Source: Posidonia oceanica | Lineage: Eukaryota; Streptophyta; Magnoliopsida; Alismatales; Posidoniaceae | Reading direction: 5' to 3' | Assembly: GCA_037176725.1 (NCBI GenBank) | Contig: JAZBRS010000020.1 | Span: 87,118,001-87,182,000 of the forward strand | DNA length: 64,000 nt | Shown here: one piece after another, positions 9,424 to 21,650 of the stretch | Layout of the letters: each line of letters starts with the position of its first letter | How positions within the stretch are numbered: position 1 is the stretch's first letter | The notes under the pieces: generated by a model | Told to the model about the DNA's origin: nothing | Seen by the model: only the letters and a program-made list of their open reading frames with translations | Database searches by the model: none | Translations under genes and position numbers: made by a program

Positions 9424-11861
9424 GATCGGTTCCAAGGTAAGAATGATGTCCTATTGAGCATTTCTTGAAAAGGGGAGCTCCATCTCAAACATTCCGCCAC
9501 TAGGGATGAAGAATGATAAATAAAAAGGAAGAAGGGGTGAACTGACTCGGTGTCGGGAGATTGCCAAACGGCCGAGTGGTTCGAATAATTGCCATCATAT
9601 TGAAGACTCAGGTATGGAAGGGTCAAGTCGGTGCTGTGTGTCGTAGCCGATGTCGAGACTTGTCAACCATGTAGAGATATACTTTAACTGGGTAGAAGAG
9701 GAGATCGTGGGGCGTGACCCTTATACGATCGAATAGGAGTGCTCTTGTGGCATCTTGTTTGAGATTTTACTCGGATTGGAATTGATAGAAGGATTGGTAG
9801 GAACTTAGTTAGCTCTAGTAGAATCACATGTCCTAAGGGTTTCTAACACTCTTGAAGGTCATTTGGCTCCGTCCGTGCTCCACTTCCAATGATATGAGAA
9901 AATGCATGGATGCATGATTCAAGCAAACAATGATAATGCAAATGCTAGTCAACATACGATGCAATGAATGGTCCATATGCTAGGTTAGGCCGGCAGGGTA
10001 CAGTTGGCCCCAAACCATATGGACATATGCAAAATGTATGAATGCAATTTGTTATGGTCAAGTGTTTTCCGTCCTCGAGTGTGACCGGCACTCTCAGGAA
10101 AGGACTGTCGTCCCACGACTCGATTTGGCAAATAAAGGAGTTCTATGATTTAAAGAACCGAGTGAGGGAGTGAACCCTTCCTTTGCCAAACCGAGGTTTG
10201 CGTTTTAGTCAAAGTGGGTGTGCCTTTGCACATTATATGAGCCCCTTAGGCGTGAGCTCATTCTTTATGTTGTAAGCTTTGTACCTGCACACTTAACAAA
10301 AGATGTTAGTAATCATAGATGAACCTTTCCCAGTTCCTAGGGCGATTGACTAAGTTATACTTGTAGAAGATAAAGTAATCCCTTAATCAACACTACTTGA
10401 GAACTAGGTGGAGGGAATTAGTCTTGGCCTCAGCTGAGAGATGGAAAATCAGAGCCCAGTAGACGCTGATTGTGAGTCATCCGTAGATGCTCTAAAGATT
10501 ATTGCAGAAGCAATGTCTTTGTTGAGAAAATGCACCCAAGCCATGAGACATGCTTGAGTAGGACATTGACTCCAAATCCGAGGTGAAGTGATTGTTGCAT
10601 CACCGGCCAGACTAATTCCAGTTTTCCTACTTACTAAGTTTTCACTTGTATGTAGGGTGGATGGTGCTTCTTTTTGGTTGGTTTTCTTGGATTTTCTATT
10701 TTTTTTGAATTTTGTGATTTTATGATTTTTTTGGTATTTTGGATTTTCTGATTTTTTTGAATTTTGGGATTTCTTATTTTTTTTGGTGTTTTTGGATTTT
10801 CTGATTTTTTTGGTATTTTGGGTTTTTCTTATTTTTTGATATTGTTTGGATTGATAAGTGTGGTTATAACCTTTTTACTTAAATACCTTGTAGTATAGCC
10901 TTGTATTTTCTAAGGTGAGAGAACCGTCTCTTCTAACATGCCTAGTCTTTTGAGAACTTAGGACCTCGTACTAGCCTTAGTTTGATTGTTGTTTCCTTCA
11001 TTTAATCAGTCCTTGAACTTCTAGGATTCCCTGCCCCTTGCCTGTGAGTGAGATAGGTGGAGGAGGTTTGAAGTGCAGTAAGCTCTCGACTTTGGCTCAG
11101 GTCTTGAATTCCACTTGCCTTTCCTTGGTCCTTATTGCATCTTTCTAGGATTTATGCCTTAGGTTCATGGACAGCTTTTGCCATGCTCTTTCTTCTGCTC
11201 TTTGGACAGCTCTTTGCCAACCTCTTTCAGTTGGACAGTTTCTTTTACTGTCTCTTTTCATTTGTTCCTCACTTGGACAGCTTCTTTGCTACCTTCTTTC
11301 CTCTCTGTTTGGACAGTTTTTGCTGCCAAATTTTCTGGACGCTTTCAAAGTTAATTGGCAAGCGGTTGGTACCATAAGCCTCTACTTGGAGCTTGCCTTT
11401 CTCTTACCTCCCCGTGCAAGTGTATGTGCAGACAGGACAAGGTTGAGGTTACCCTAGTTGTTTAGTTCCTTTTCTATTTAGGATACAACTTTCTTTCTTT
11501 GGCTAGGACTTGGTCTTTGATTCTTCTAGAGTTTGGCCTGCTAATTAAGGGTGTACTGTATGTAACTTCCACGGATCTAAAGATGCCTTTAGGTTGTTAC
11601 AACCAGTGGTTGGACCTTCCCTGGGTGTCACGGTCTCTTCTTAGGAATTTTAGGTAATATCTTGGCAACTCTGCTTGATACTTTAAGTTGTTGGGTATGG
11701 TCCACATTCATTAGATATTTTTATTATTTATTACTTATAATCTAATGTAGCATTAGAGATAAATAAAGATTAATAAAGGAAAACAGAGTACTGAAAGAAA
11801 AAGTCTTATTTATATGTTTCAATTGAATTGACCACTGCCCTCAGTTGGGTTCTGTGGAACT
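9424..11861 (-). mobile_element. Long untranslated 3' part of the gag-only element
   Basis: This is 2.4 kb between the end of gag and the polypurine tract, where pol would be expected. I see no RT, RNase H or integrase motif on either strand. 10676-10850 is a T-rich run of GATTTTTTGAATTTTGG-like units. 11160-11340 has loose repeats of TTGGACAGCTTCTTTGC. The apparent ORFs near 11135-11457 come from this low-complexity sequence. Confidence 0.65.
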
Positions 11862-14477
11862 TCACACCTCCCTACCCAGATGAGGGGGCTTACCTAAGGG
11901 GTGACTACGGAAGTTTGCCCTTGGCGTGTAGTAGTCAGGTGCTGGTGGCACATATTCTTGTCTTTCCTTTGGTTTGCGCCCAGTCCTTGCTTTTAAAGGG
12001 TTAGAGTCGGACTCATTCTGACCCATTTCAAGCAGCGTGCCCCTGATAGCTTTGTCTTGGAGTGAGGCTATCAGATTTCCTCCTCCTTTTGAAGTGTGAC
12101 TATGGATGGGTTCTGTAATAACTTCTCCTTCCTGAACACAGTGCTCATGACTGCCCCTAGTGTACTCTCTGGTAGGATCGGGCGGCTTGGGAGGAGGATC
12201 AATTCTTGCTTGTGCTGCTGGGAGTGGCGAGTTGAGTATGTCGTACCAGTCAGAGTCAGTATACCCATCATAGATGGGTGAGTAGTTTTCCTCTATTAAG
12301 TCTTGGAGCATTTGAGAGTCCATTGCCTTCTCATCGCGCCAGTCCATGTCAGCGTACTCATCATAAGTGGGCAGCCAGTCTTCTTCTATTAAGTTCTGGA
12401 GTGTTTGAGAGCTTAGAGTAGGTGTTGAGGGTGCCTTAAGATCAAGGTCCTCTTTGCTTGATGGGCTCTATTCTGGATCCACTTGTATGCACTGGATGGA
12501 TGCCAATTCAGACTGAGCAGCTGATAAGATGATCTCTGTATCTACGTGAGCCACTCGATGGTTAAACAAGGGTTCTTGATGTATCTGCATCACTTGTTGT
12601 CCTTGTTGAGCCGCCTTTAGTCTGGCTTTAAGCTCAGGCCACATGATTTCACCCTTGTCATTAAGATTATGTATTTTATCTTTAGTAGTGAAACAGTCTT
12701 CAAGGGTGTGCCCATGGTTTTGATGATAAGGGCAGTGCTTGGACACATCAGCATTTGGAAAACTTGGCCTGGGTTCAAAGAGTTGCAGATCTCCACTTTC
12801 AACCAGCATTCTGAATGTATCATGGATTGATTCAGGAAGCGGCGGGTAGCTTTGCCTTTGAGGGCCCTTGTAGTTTCCCGGTGGAGGGACGTTGTGGAAG
12901 TTCCTCTGCCCCTGCTGTCACCCCTAGTATGCATTGCTCGTCCATCCTTGCTGGACATGTATCGGGTAGTTAGGTGGCTGCTGTTGTTGGTGTTGTACTG
13001 GCTGCACTAACTGCCCCTGGTATTGTGCTGGTTGCCCTTGGGCCAGAAACGATTGCCCGGACTGATATTGGGGGTTCCTTTGCCCCTTCTGCCTCTACTG
13101 AATTGAAACTTGGGCCATGTCACCAGTGACGCCTTCAAGTGTATAGCTAGAGGTCTTCTTCTTGCCCCTTCCTTCGGGTTCCAAGAATGGTAACTCTTCT
13201 TTGTGACGCAGGACTCTAGCAGCACGCTCGTACAGTTGGGGGTATGTGTGGAGATCACTAATCAGTAGCCCCGTTCTGAGTGCTCCTGTAGTGTTTCGGG
13301 AAATGACCTCAACTGCTTGACTTTCTGGAATGTAGCATTTTGACCTTGCAGCCATGTCCCTCCATCTGCTTGCAAAAGTAGCAAACTCCTCATCAGGTTT
13401 CATCCTTTCAGCGAGGAGGTCGCTCATTGTAGGCTCGTGCTGGATGCGATGGCTATATTGGAGCAGAAATTTTTCCTAGACTATCTTGAAGCTATTGAGA
13501 TCATATGCTGTGAGCATGTTGAACCATCCCAGTGCTTCTCCTTCTAAGCTCTTGAAGAAGAGGTAGATAGTAAACCCATTGTCGTATTGATAGGGTAGAG
13601 CATCCATAGTGAATATGGCTAGATGGCCCCATGGATCCTCTGTTCCACTGTATTTCCTCATCTTTGGCATTTTGAATCCAAGTGGAAGGACAAAATGGGA
13701 AAATTTAGTAGTGTCAAACCCTATCGGCGCTTTATGTGTAACCCCTGCCTCTGTAAGTGCCTTAGAGATCATTCTCTTAATGTCCTGTCCCGGCACGGCT
13801 TGTTGTCCCTAGTTTAGGTGCCCATGTGTTTGGTGGAACGGTGATGATAGAGGGTCGTTTAGTGGAGAGAATGGTTGGGTTTGATGTGGAGTGTAGTATG
13901 ATTGTGTGTTAGTGGGAGGTTGTGGTGAGTGTGTTATTCCGGGATACTGTGGTTGGTATGATGTTCCGGGATATTGTGGTTGTTGGTGGGTTGTGTATGA
14001 TGGCATGGTTTGGTGCATGGAAGGATAGGTTGGCGTCGTGTGCTATTGTGTGAATGAACCTTGGGTAGGGAAGTTTACCGTGAGATTTAGTGGCGTGGTG
14101 CATGTGTGAGTGGATGTGATTAGTGGGTTTTGGTGAGAGTTTAGGAAAGAAGGCTGGTGGATAGGTGAGGTTTGCAGTCTCCTAAAGGAGGGATGGTGGT
14201 GCCGTACCAGGAGTTGGTAGATCACATTAGTCGCTTCCTCAAACAGATAGCAAGCGGTCGATAAAGGCGACACTACTGGAGAGGTTACTTCGGGAAGTGT
14301 GTGCGCAAACGAGGTAGTCCATGTTCGGGAGTGGCTTACTCCTCTCTCTCCTTCAACACCTTGTGCAAAGTTGGGAGTTTCCGGCTCTTGTTCCTGTGAA
14401 GTTGAAGCTCTGTAAAAGAACCCATCTGGGCCTAGACTTGATTGCGCCGTAGAGGTAGAGGTTGAGGCAGAGGTCAT
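11862..14477 (-). pseudogene. gag polyprotein of the gag-only element, interrupted by seven in-frame stops
   Basis: One reading frame runs from ATG at 14477 to TGA at 11862 (872 codons). It encodes a Gag capsid-like protein that would package element RNA in cytoplasmic particles. After a Ser/Thr/Pro- and Gln-rich N-terminus comes a Retrotrans_gag-like core (about 13796-13100: a KYSGTEDPWGHL-type start, then EGEALGWFNML, then SRWRDMAARSK). A nucleocapsid knuckle follows at 12693-12734 (C-x2-H-x4-H-x4-C). The C-terminal part contains a 31-residue duplication starting at 12401 and 12308 (LQNLIEEDW and LQDLIEENY). In-frame stops are TAG at 14043, 13809, 13476, 13095, 12924 and 12468, and TGA at 12918 (lowest coordinate of each). 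The frame is otherwise preserved, with no frameshift. Confidence 0.85.
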
Positions 14478-15882
14478 ATTGATGTGCTATTGATTTGGTC
14501 GATAAAGCTCCATTGTGAGATTGTCTTTTAAATTATTACAGAAAACTTGAAAAAGGAAATTACAGACTCAATGACACTACTTAATATAGACTCAATGAAA
14601 TGAAAGTAAAATGAAAACAGTAAACAGTTCCTGTTCTGGTGTTCTTGCAACCTATTAATGGTGACAGTTTAATCCCTGCAGACAATGCACACTGGAACGG
14701 AATGTCTACCCTACCGTCGCCGATAAGTCAGGCGACCAAACAAGTTGCCGTTTGAAAGGGCGGCTGAGCAAGGTGCCTTCTGAACAGGCGGCTTAAGCCC
14801 TGTTCTTCCAGCAGCCAAGGTCTGTTCTGGACAGATCACGCAGCAAACAGAAAAATAAAACAGTGCAAGTTTCAGACAGATCGCAGGTTTTATTTGTTGA
14901 AGTGAATAATTAATCAGTTAATTAAACCTGTATGTTCACAATTAATGGGATTTTTGGCTTATGGGTACCACTCTTTGACCTTCGTTCAAGGTCTACCAAG
15001 AGGGCTTAGGCGGCGGGTTTGTCTCTCTAAAGAGGAGCCCACCACCTAGAATTCTGTCCTTAAGATTGGCCCTTATCAAACCATAAAATAGTAAATAAAC
15101 AAGGAATATCAAAGCATCAAGTATCTACTAAGGATTATTTTTGACTTAAGGAAGATGAGTCAAAAATAAAACCCTAGGACATCTTGAGTTCTTAACCTAA
15201 CTATCCTAACCAAACAGAGTATGGGTGAGCGACTTGCACTGGCCTGGTTCGCTCTATTTGATTATTTTAGTTAGGGAAAGGATTTCTCAAGGAACTTTAA
15301 CTTTAATATCAATAAGATAGTTTTGACCTTAAGGGTGGACACATACAAACCTAAAATCCGAATAAAAAAAACTAAAATTACAGTGGACAGGATGTTAATC
15401 AGTTTGTTAAGCTACTGCAGATCTAAAAGAAAACAACACAGGCTATTGAAAATAATAAACGATCTGCACTGAAAATAAAACCCAGATCTAGTCACCTGTA
15501 ATGGGTGCGCCTTGAGAGATCGCCATAGTGAACTGCGATTGACTCAAGCACCAGATTACTGGGCGGCTGGAAACCGGAGTTCTCTGATTTTCAGAACAGT
15601 AGTAACCCGACCCTCTACGACCCTAGACAGGGGGTTGTCGTTGCCTTAAAGTGCTAATGAGATCTCTTGCCTTAATATCAAGGTGCTTGGGTTAGAAAAA
15701 CTGTTCTAATGACAGAAAACACTACGGGGTTTAGGAGTTATGAAAACCTAAGCACACGGCCTCGTAAACCGAAAACAACAAAGAAAAACAACTAGATCTA
15801 AAGAAATAAATGAAGGAAGGAAGGAAAAACTCACGTAGCACAGAGGGTTGGCTAAAGCCGGTCCCACCGTGATCGCCAGTTC
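14478..15882 (-). mobile_element. Leader of the gag-only element
   Basis: This is untranslated sequence between PBS and gag. It contains a GTCGCCGATAAGTCAGGCGACC-like segment near 14715 and an AT-rich middle. I see no ORF of interest. The start of gag at 14477 has the context CAATATGACC. Confidence 0.6.
15861..15878 (-). other. Candidate PBS of the gag-only element
   Basis: The minus strand reads TGGCGATCACGGTGGGAC, four bases (GAAC) after the LTR end. It begins with TGG as required for a tRNA CCA end. I could not assign the tRNA. Confidence 0.6.
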
Positions 15883-17499
15883 TGTGGATATGGATTTGGG
15901 GGGTGTTTGGATGAAGATAACAACGCTTCCACGACGTCGTTAACTTTGTTGTGATCGCCACGTATCAATGGGCAGACAAGGTGCCTAGGGAGATGTAGAT
16001 GATGTGGGTACTCGGTTCACTGGATCGACGGCAAGATGTCGTCCAGTGGCTTCCTCGTGTTACGTGAGCGTATTCCTTTTCCTTCAAAACAAATAAAAAT
16101 AAGAAATCTAAATAAGTTTGTGTATAGTAAATGACAATAGAAAAAGACAAAGAATAACATAAACAAATTACTCTAATAGTAACCGGGGGTTGTTCCCCAC
16201 ATGCTTATGCTATGGGTCCTATGTTAAGGAATGCAATATGAAATGAAAAAATAGATTGAAAGAAGATACTCCCTTCACCCTCGTGCTATATGCAGTAGAG
16301 CGAGGAAGTGGAGGCACGATTGGAGCTCCGGCTAGGCTCGAGATCTCAGGGATCTAGGTTTCTGGATGTAGTGATCTCTAGGATCTAGGGTTTTTGTGGA
16401 TTGAAGGTGGGGGCTAGGGTTTCTCTCTTAGAAGATGACTCTCTCTCTAAATGTGGATCCCAAACCCAGAAATCTTAAAATTGGCCTCCTCAAACCCTAA
16501 AATTGCCCCCCTCGTGCACTCACTCACGGAGCCTTTTTATAGGTTCGTGGGACACGGGTGGCTCAAAGCTAGGAAGGTTCTAGAGGCTTCTAGAAGAAAA
16601 CTGATTTTTAGGATTAGTCCCCACATAAGGGGGCGACTGGGACAAATATCTCCCGAAAAGATAAAGGAAATGCCGTGGAAAATCCAGAAGACCAGGTCAA
16701 TCGAAGTCCACATCAGCTAGTCGCCGTATATAGTGCCGCCTAGCTGCTGCACTATTCTAAGCAACTAAAATATTTGTTTCTGATTTTTAGGAGATTCTAA
16801 GGGATTGGTTTCTGATTTTTAGGGATTGGATTAGCACATTAAAACGTGTTAAAAAATCAAGATATTTGTTTGGGGCCACCTAGGATTTTCTAGATTGTTC
16901 TTTGATTATTTTATTTATGATATATGTGTTATACCATATATTAATGCTAGAAAATCATATAAATATCAATATTTTACAGAAAAATGTTATAATAGCTTAT
17001 AAAATTTCCGTATATTATATTAATGCTCAAGATATTAACATTAAGCTGGAGAGAGAGGTCTGATGCTAGTCGCCTGTCTGCCTAGCGCCTATACAATCCA
17101 GTCGCCCCTGTGAAAGGCGCTTGGCTGCGTCACCACTCTGGGAGGCAACTAGTTAGGTCTTTTGTATTTTTAACCCTATCTTTTAAATTTAATCCAGAGA
17201 AACATGATAAAAGCCTGAAAACTTCAGAGATCTTACGAAATCATAAAAACTTCTTCTTTAACTCCACAGATTTGAGTGAAATAAAGTGTGCTCAAGGTAC
17301 TCGAACCTACCACGAGTCTGAGTACGTCAGCTATGCCACAACTAATAACCTTGAGTCAAGTAAAATCAAACTTTGTTTTTAAGTAAATCATGAAAACTCC
17401 AAAAAAATATGTTATTAAGCCTTAGTTATGTGATCTGGGTGCCTCAGAAGGTTCCTATCCTCTAAGAACTCTTAGAAATGCGAAAATAGGATATCTACA
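15883..17499 (-). mobile_element. 5' LTR of the gag-only element
   Basis: The LTR runs from 17499 (minus-strand TGTAGATATCCTATTTTCGC) to 15883 and is paired with 7785-9410. The TSD GAAGT follows at 17500-17504. Confidence 0.9.
16534..16541 (-). promoter_or_regulatory. TATA box of the 5' LTR
   Basis: The minus strand has CCTATAAAAAGGCTCC. This would be the promoter copy driving the element's RNA. Confidence 0.65.
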
Positions 17500-17504
17500 G
17501 AAGT

Positions 17505-18420
17505 CTCTATCTCAGTTGTTGGTTTCGAGGTCTTTATGTCGACCTTTGCATCTCTGTCAATCTCTGTCTCATATCGATCTAGGGATGTATGTGCGGGATG
17601 TTGATCTCTTTGGGTTGTAGATCGTTTGTGGATGGGTACAGATGTAGATCGCAGGTCTCTGTCTATATCGCTAGGGTGTGCATGTGTGTGTTTGTGTTGC
17701 AGATCTCTATGTCGCAGATTCTTCTCAACGAAGGAGAGGGCCTTTATTTATAGAGAGGTCGTTCATCTTGAATTCAAATATGGATATCTTTTGAATTTTA
17801 AGTTCAAAGTAACCAAGAGTAGAATATCTTGGCAATATCTTCTACCCTTTTCAAAATAATAATGCATGCCATAGAATTTGTTGAGATGTGCTCACTATCT
17901 TGTTGGTAGGTTGGCGAGTTGGTGCAATTTGTTGGTACGTCCTATCATGTAGGTGGATCAGTGGGCAAGCCTCCTTTCGTAGGGGTGTGTTGTGCATATT
18001 GAGTCCAATTTTGATGGACTTCAATTCGTCATGGGCCTGTATTGGACTCAAAATTTCTTGTTGTCAACAAGCAGTCGATCTTTACATATTTATATAAAAC
18101 TTTATTTATTGCCACCTGTCCTTGTATCCGACCACACGCCACAGGGTACAGATAGTAATAGTTGGTCCAACAGTAACTTATTATTGGCATGGGCAGATGC
18201 AGAAGATGGGAAGCAGCAAGTTACAAGAACACACGAGCACGTGATTTTTTTCTGGTCCCCACAAATGTAACAGTAGTTGTAGAATATCAGCTCGTGTTTC
18301 ATTGGATAATCGTGGCTGATGTCACCACTCACCACACGCATCGCACATGCAAAGGGCCTTTTATCACGTTTCCTTGGCTTTTTTAGAACAATTCTTTAGG
18401 CCATCTATCTATCTAGCTTA
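17505..18420 (-). mobile_element. Probable older LTR fragment that received the gag-only element
   Basis: A minus-strand TATA box (CTCTATAAATAAAGGCCC, plus 17743-17752) with CT-rich sequence to its left suggests the promoter part of a minus-strand LTR. No paired LTR, PBS or TSD could be placed. The small ORFs here have no recognisable similarity. Confidence 0.35.
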
Positions 18421-19988
18421 AAGAAATAACCTTTGAAAGGAAACATTATCTAACAAAAGTTTGGACCTTCATTTAGCTTTATCTATGTTTATAATTTAGT
18501 ATGTGCTGAAGAAAACACAAAATGTTGTATTTGAAAATATCACAAAAATAGTTTACAATAAGGATCTAGTCTAATTACAAACACTTGGACACTATTTTTG
18601 AGAAGGATAGATTTTTTTTAACCAAAAAACATCAATTTTAGGAAGGATGAATATTTCATTGACAAAAAAGAGAGTAAAAGGTCGATATTTTGATAAATAA
18701 ACAAGAACTAAGTCAACCAAGGTAATATCGATGGATCATTTATCCTGTAGGAGGCTTTCATCAATGCTAAATTCGTTAGAGAGAGAACAATGATGCTCAT
18801 TATATATAAATTTTGTGTCTACTTATATATGCTTTCTCGATATATCTATGCTTAGTCTTCTAACATAGATTACATCAAAATTTCTAAAGAGGTGGTTGTT
18901 TGATGCTTTTTTTGCTTAGACTTGGGTTTGTTTGGTTTAGTTTCTAAATAGATTTAGGGGTCTAGATTCTACTAGAAGTCTAAAATACCCAGAAGTTTTG
19001 CCAAACAAACTATAGGACACTGATTCTGATAGAAGCCAATAGCATCTAACATATAGAAGGAATCATTTATGAGAGCTTCCAGAGAAGCAAGAATTGACAA
19101 CTTCTGTGACATGCTATAAGTTTGGTTTTAAATTTTCAAAATTATAGTTATAATTTTCACCTATTTGTGTGATTTTGCTATTAAAATTTATAGAAAATGC
19201 CATCAAGAGTTGTGTAGTTGGTCTTTTATCGTAAAAGTTATATCCTAAAATTTACAAGGACTTGCTTTTAATGAAACAAGAATTTAGTTCATAGGTAGAA
19301 GCTAACTTCTTTAAATTGGGCAATGAGTTAGATTTTAGGGTTGGAGTGACAAATTAGCCTATGACAGAAGCACTATCAAACAGATTACCAACCAAAAACT
19401 GGTTTGTTTCCTAATAAAGTTATGAAAAGCTATAAAGGCTCGAACCTTGATAGGGGTGATAAATATATACCTCCATCTTTTTACAATCCTAAAAATTAAA
19501 GAGTATATATATAGCATCAAACAACAACATTTTATATAATTCTGAAATTACAATGGTTTTCTTGCCAAACAAAAAAGCTCAAGTTATAGAGGATAGAAAA
19601 AGACATTATCACAAACATATTTTAATTATGTAAGCTATTCACGGCAACTTTTAAATCAAGGGGAAATTTTGACACTTAGATCTTACTTCCTTTTTTTAGT
19701 ACTAGCCAAGGGCACATGGTTCGCATGCCTAATTTTGTATTTGCTAAAGATTATTGTAATGAGACTTGCCTCTTCATTTAATATTCACATATCATCCTTT
19801 GTCATGTTTAGTTTTTATTCACCACTTATTTGTTTTGAAATCTTTGTATGTTGGAGAATTTTTTTTCAAGATTGCTGATTTAGCCAAGCATTTATAGACT
19901 CTTGCCTTTCCTGTAGTAAAATATAATGTGAATCATTTCGAAGATAATTTGTAGAAATATTTCTATAATAATATACATATATGAATAT
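18421..19988. other. AT-rich intergenic sequence
   Basis: I see no gene, RNA gene or clear repeat. The small ORFs are AT-rich and without motifs. Confidence 0.6.
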
Positions 19989-21650
19989 TGTAACGACCCC
20001 AATATCGTTACCTCTCAACCTAGCTACCATTTTTTTTATCTTATTAGCATTCATGAATTACAGAACTAAATTCTCATAATTACTATAAAGCAAAAATAAA
20101 ATAAACTTAAATAACTTACTTACTCAGGACCCTTGATGTGTGGCAGTGTGACTCCTTTCCTACATGCACTAGCAATTCCAGCTCCTATCCTACACCTGCC
20201 AAAAACAGAAACTAAGAACACATGAGCGACCACTCAATAGGTTACCCAGCACACATCCCAGCTCGACGAACAACGTCGAGGGAATAGGCATAACAACGCC
20301 ACAAGCAAACAAACACAGGCATCTGTCATGGATGCCACAGCAGGGCACACATCATTGCTCATAAAGCAAACTACTAAAAACATGCCTTTGAAATCATCTT
20401 TTCTCTTTTCATTTCAAAACTATATACATGCTCTTTTCAAAATCTTTATGCATACTTGAAATGACCACACTAGCCAAATCAAGTTCCAAAACACACGGTC
20501 TGGTCCATCACACTCCTGGTGCGGACTAGACAACCAACTATGTCTGAATATTCTTTATAGCATTCAGAACACACACACAAAACACAACAAACACCAAAAC
20601 ACAAAGCCAGCGTTGAGACACGGCTTAGCCAAACCAATGCGCCTCACTAGCGCAAGACCTACGCCCCACAGGCACGGCCACAAGCACAACAGCCACACAC
20701 ATAAACAAAGTGTCGTTACTCGGGCCCAAGCGAGATACCTAGCCACTAGCAGTCCACTGAGGCACTACTACGGTGTCCCTGCACTGCTACAGTCGACTAC
20801 CCTATGGAGGGGTGAACCGTCCCAGCCAACAAACCTCAACAGGTCCTATCTCTCAGCATGACACCACAGGGTACGCCCTCTAAGCGCCCTGACAAAGTGC
20901 TCCAAACTCCTGGGGCTCCACACCCCCAAGCTTAGTCCACACCAAGCAGTCTCAGTACCCGTACTAATTAGGGTATCATGCCCAGCTACTCAGAGGTCTC
21001 ATACCCGCTGTGTTCACTACCACGATACACTATGTACAGTTAGTACCTCGGAACAAGAAGAGTGTCATACCTCCAAGCCCAGTCAGTACCCCCAACCCGT
21101 GGACCCCAGCCTCGGCCTTGTGAACGACAATCAAGGAGTATCATACCTCCAAGATCCGATGAACACTTACCTCAGCCTCTTGGTCTCAGGACCTCAACCT
21201 AGGCAATGCGCCCGACCAACCAGGGATGTCATCACTTCCCCTGATCCCGTCGACATGCCCCTCCAGTATCTTGGTCCGCCACACACAGAAAACACCGAAA
21301 TACACTTTCAAAAACCTTTGCCAAACCCATGCATTTCCTTTTCAAAACTCTTTTCGTAAATCATTTCGAAATCCTTAAAAGACAACTCAAAATACCTCAA
21401 AAACGCCGCACTAAGCACAGCACAAAACCACAAGCTGAAAGCACAACTGAAAACACAGCTTGGACAGCTTCTCTATCGAGTCCAGAATCACATTTCAACA
21501 CACAACAAATAGAGAAACAATGGCAACTTCTGGGCATATCATTTACCCAGGAGACGCCCACCAGAAGCAAAGCATCGGTCCCGAAGTTCCAATGAACTTA
21601 CGAGACCAAATGCCACACAAACAGCATCCAGAACACTAAGTTCTGGTGCC
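19989..21650 (-). mobile_element. Possible solo or truncated gypsy-type LTR
   Basis: The minus strand ends GGTAACGATATTGGGGTCGTTACA at 19989, the kind of GGGG-x-GTTACA end seen in Tekay/Del-like LTRs. The CA-rich, punctuated sequence of 20100-21300 resembles the LTR at 60563-63438 in style. No PBS lies beside the end, and I could not find the other boundary or a TSD. Confidence 0.3.

Larger units (their letters stand above)
7785..17499 (-). mobile_element. Complete gag-only (TR-GAG type) LTR retrotransposon
   Basis: This 9.7-kb minus-strand element has paired LTRs (5' at 15883-17499, 3' at 7785-9410), a polypurine tract, a PBS and a long gag frame. It has no visible protease, reverse transcriptase, RNase H or integrase. 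It is flanked by the perfect 5-bp TSD GAAGT (7780-7784 and 17500-17504). A non-autonomous element of this form must be mobilised by enzymes from a related autonomous element. The LTR start TGTAGATATCC and the CxxHxxxxHxxxxC Gag knuckle point to the Tat side of Ty3/gypsy. Visible differences between its LTRs are denser than between those of the element at 32799-59885, so it looks older. Confidence 0.88.

Noticed and set aside
11135..11457. Hydrophobic ORFs resembling a membrane protein
   Set aside because: Derived from T/C-rich repeats of a TTGGACAGCTTCTTTGC type in the untranslated part of the gag-only element, and on the opposite strand to gag.
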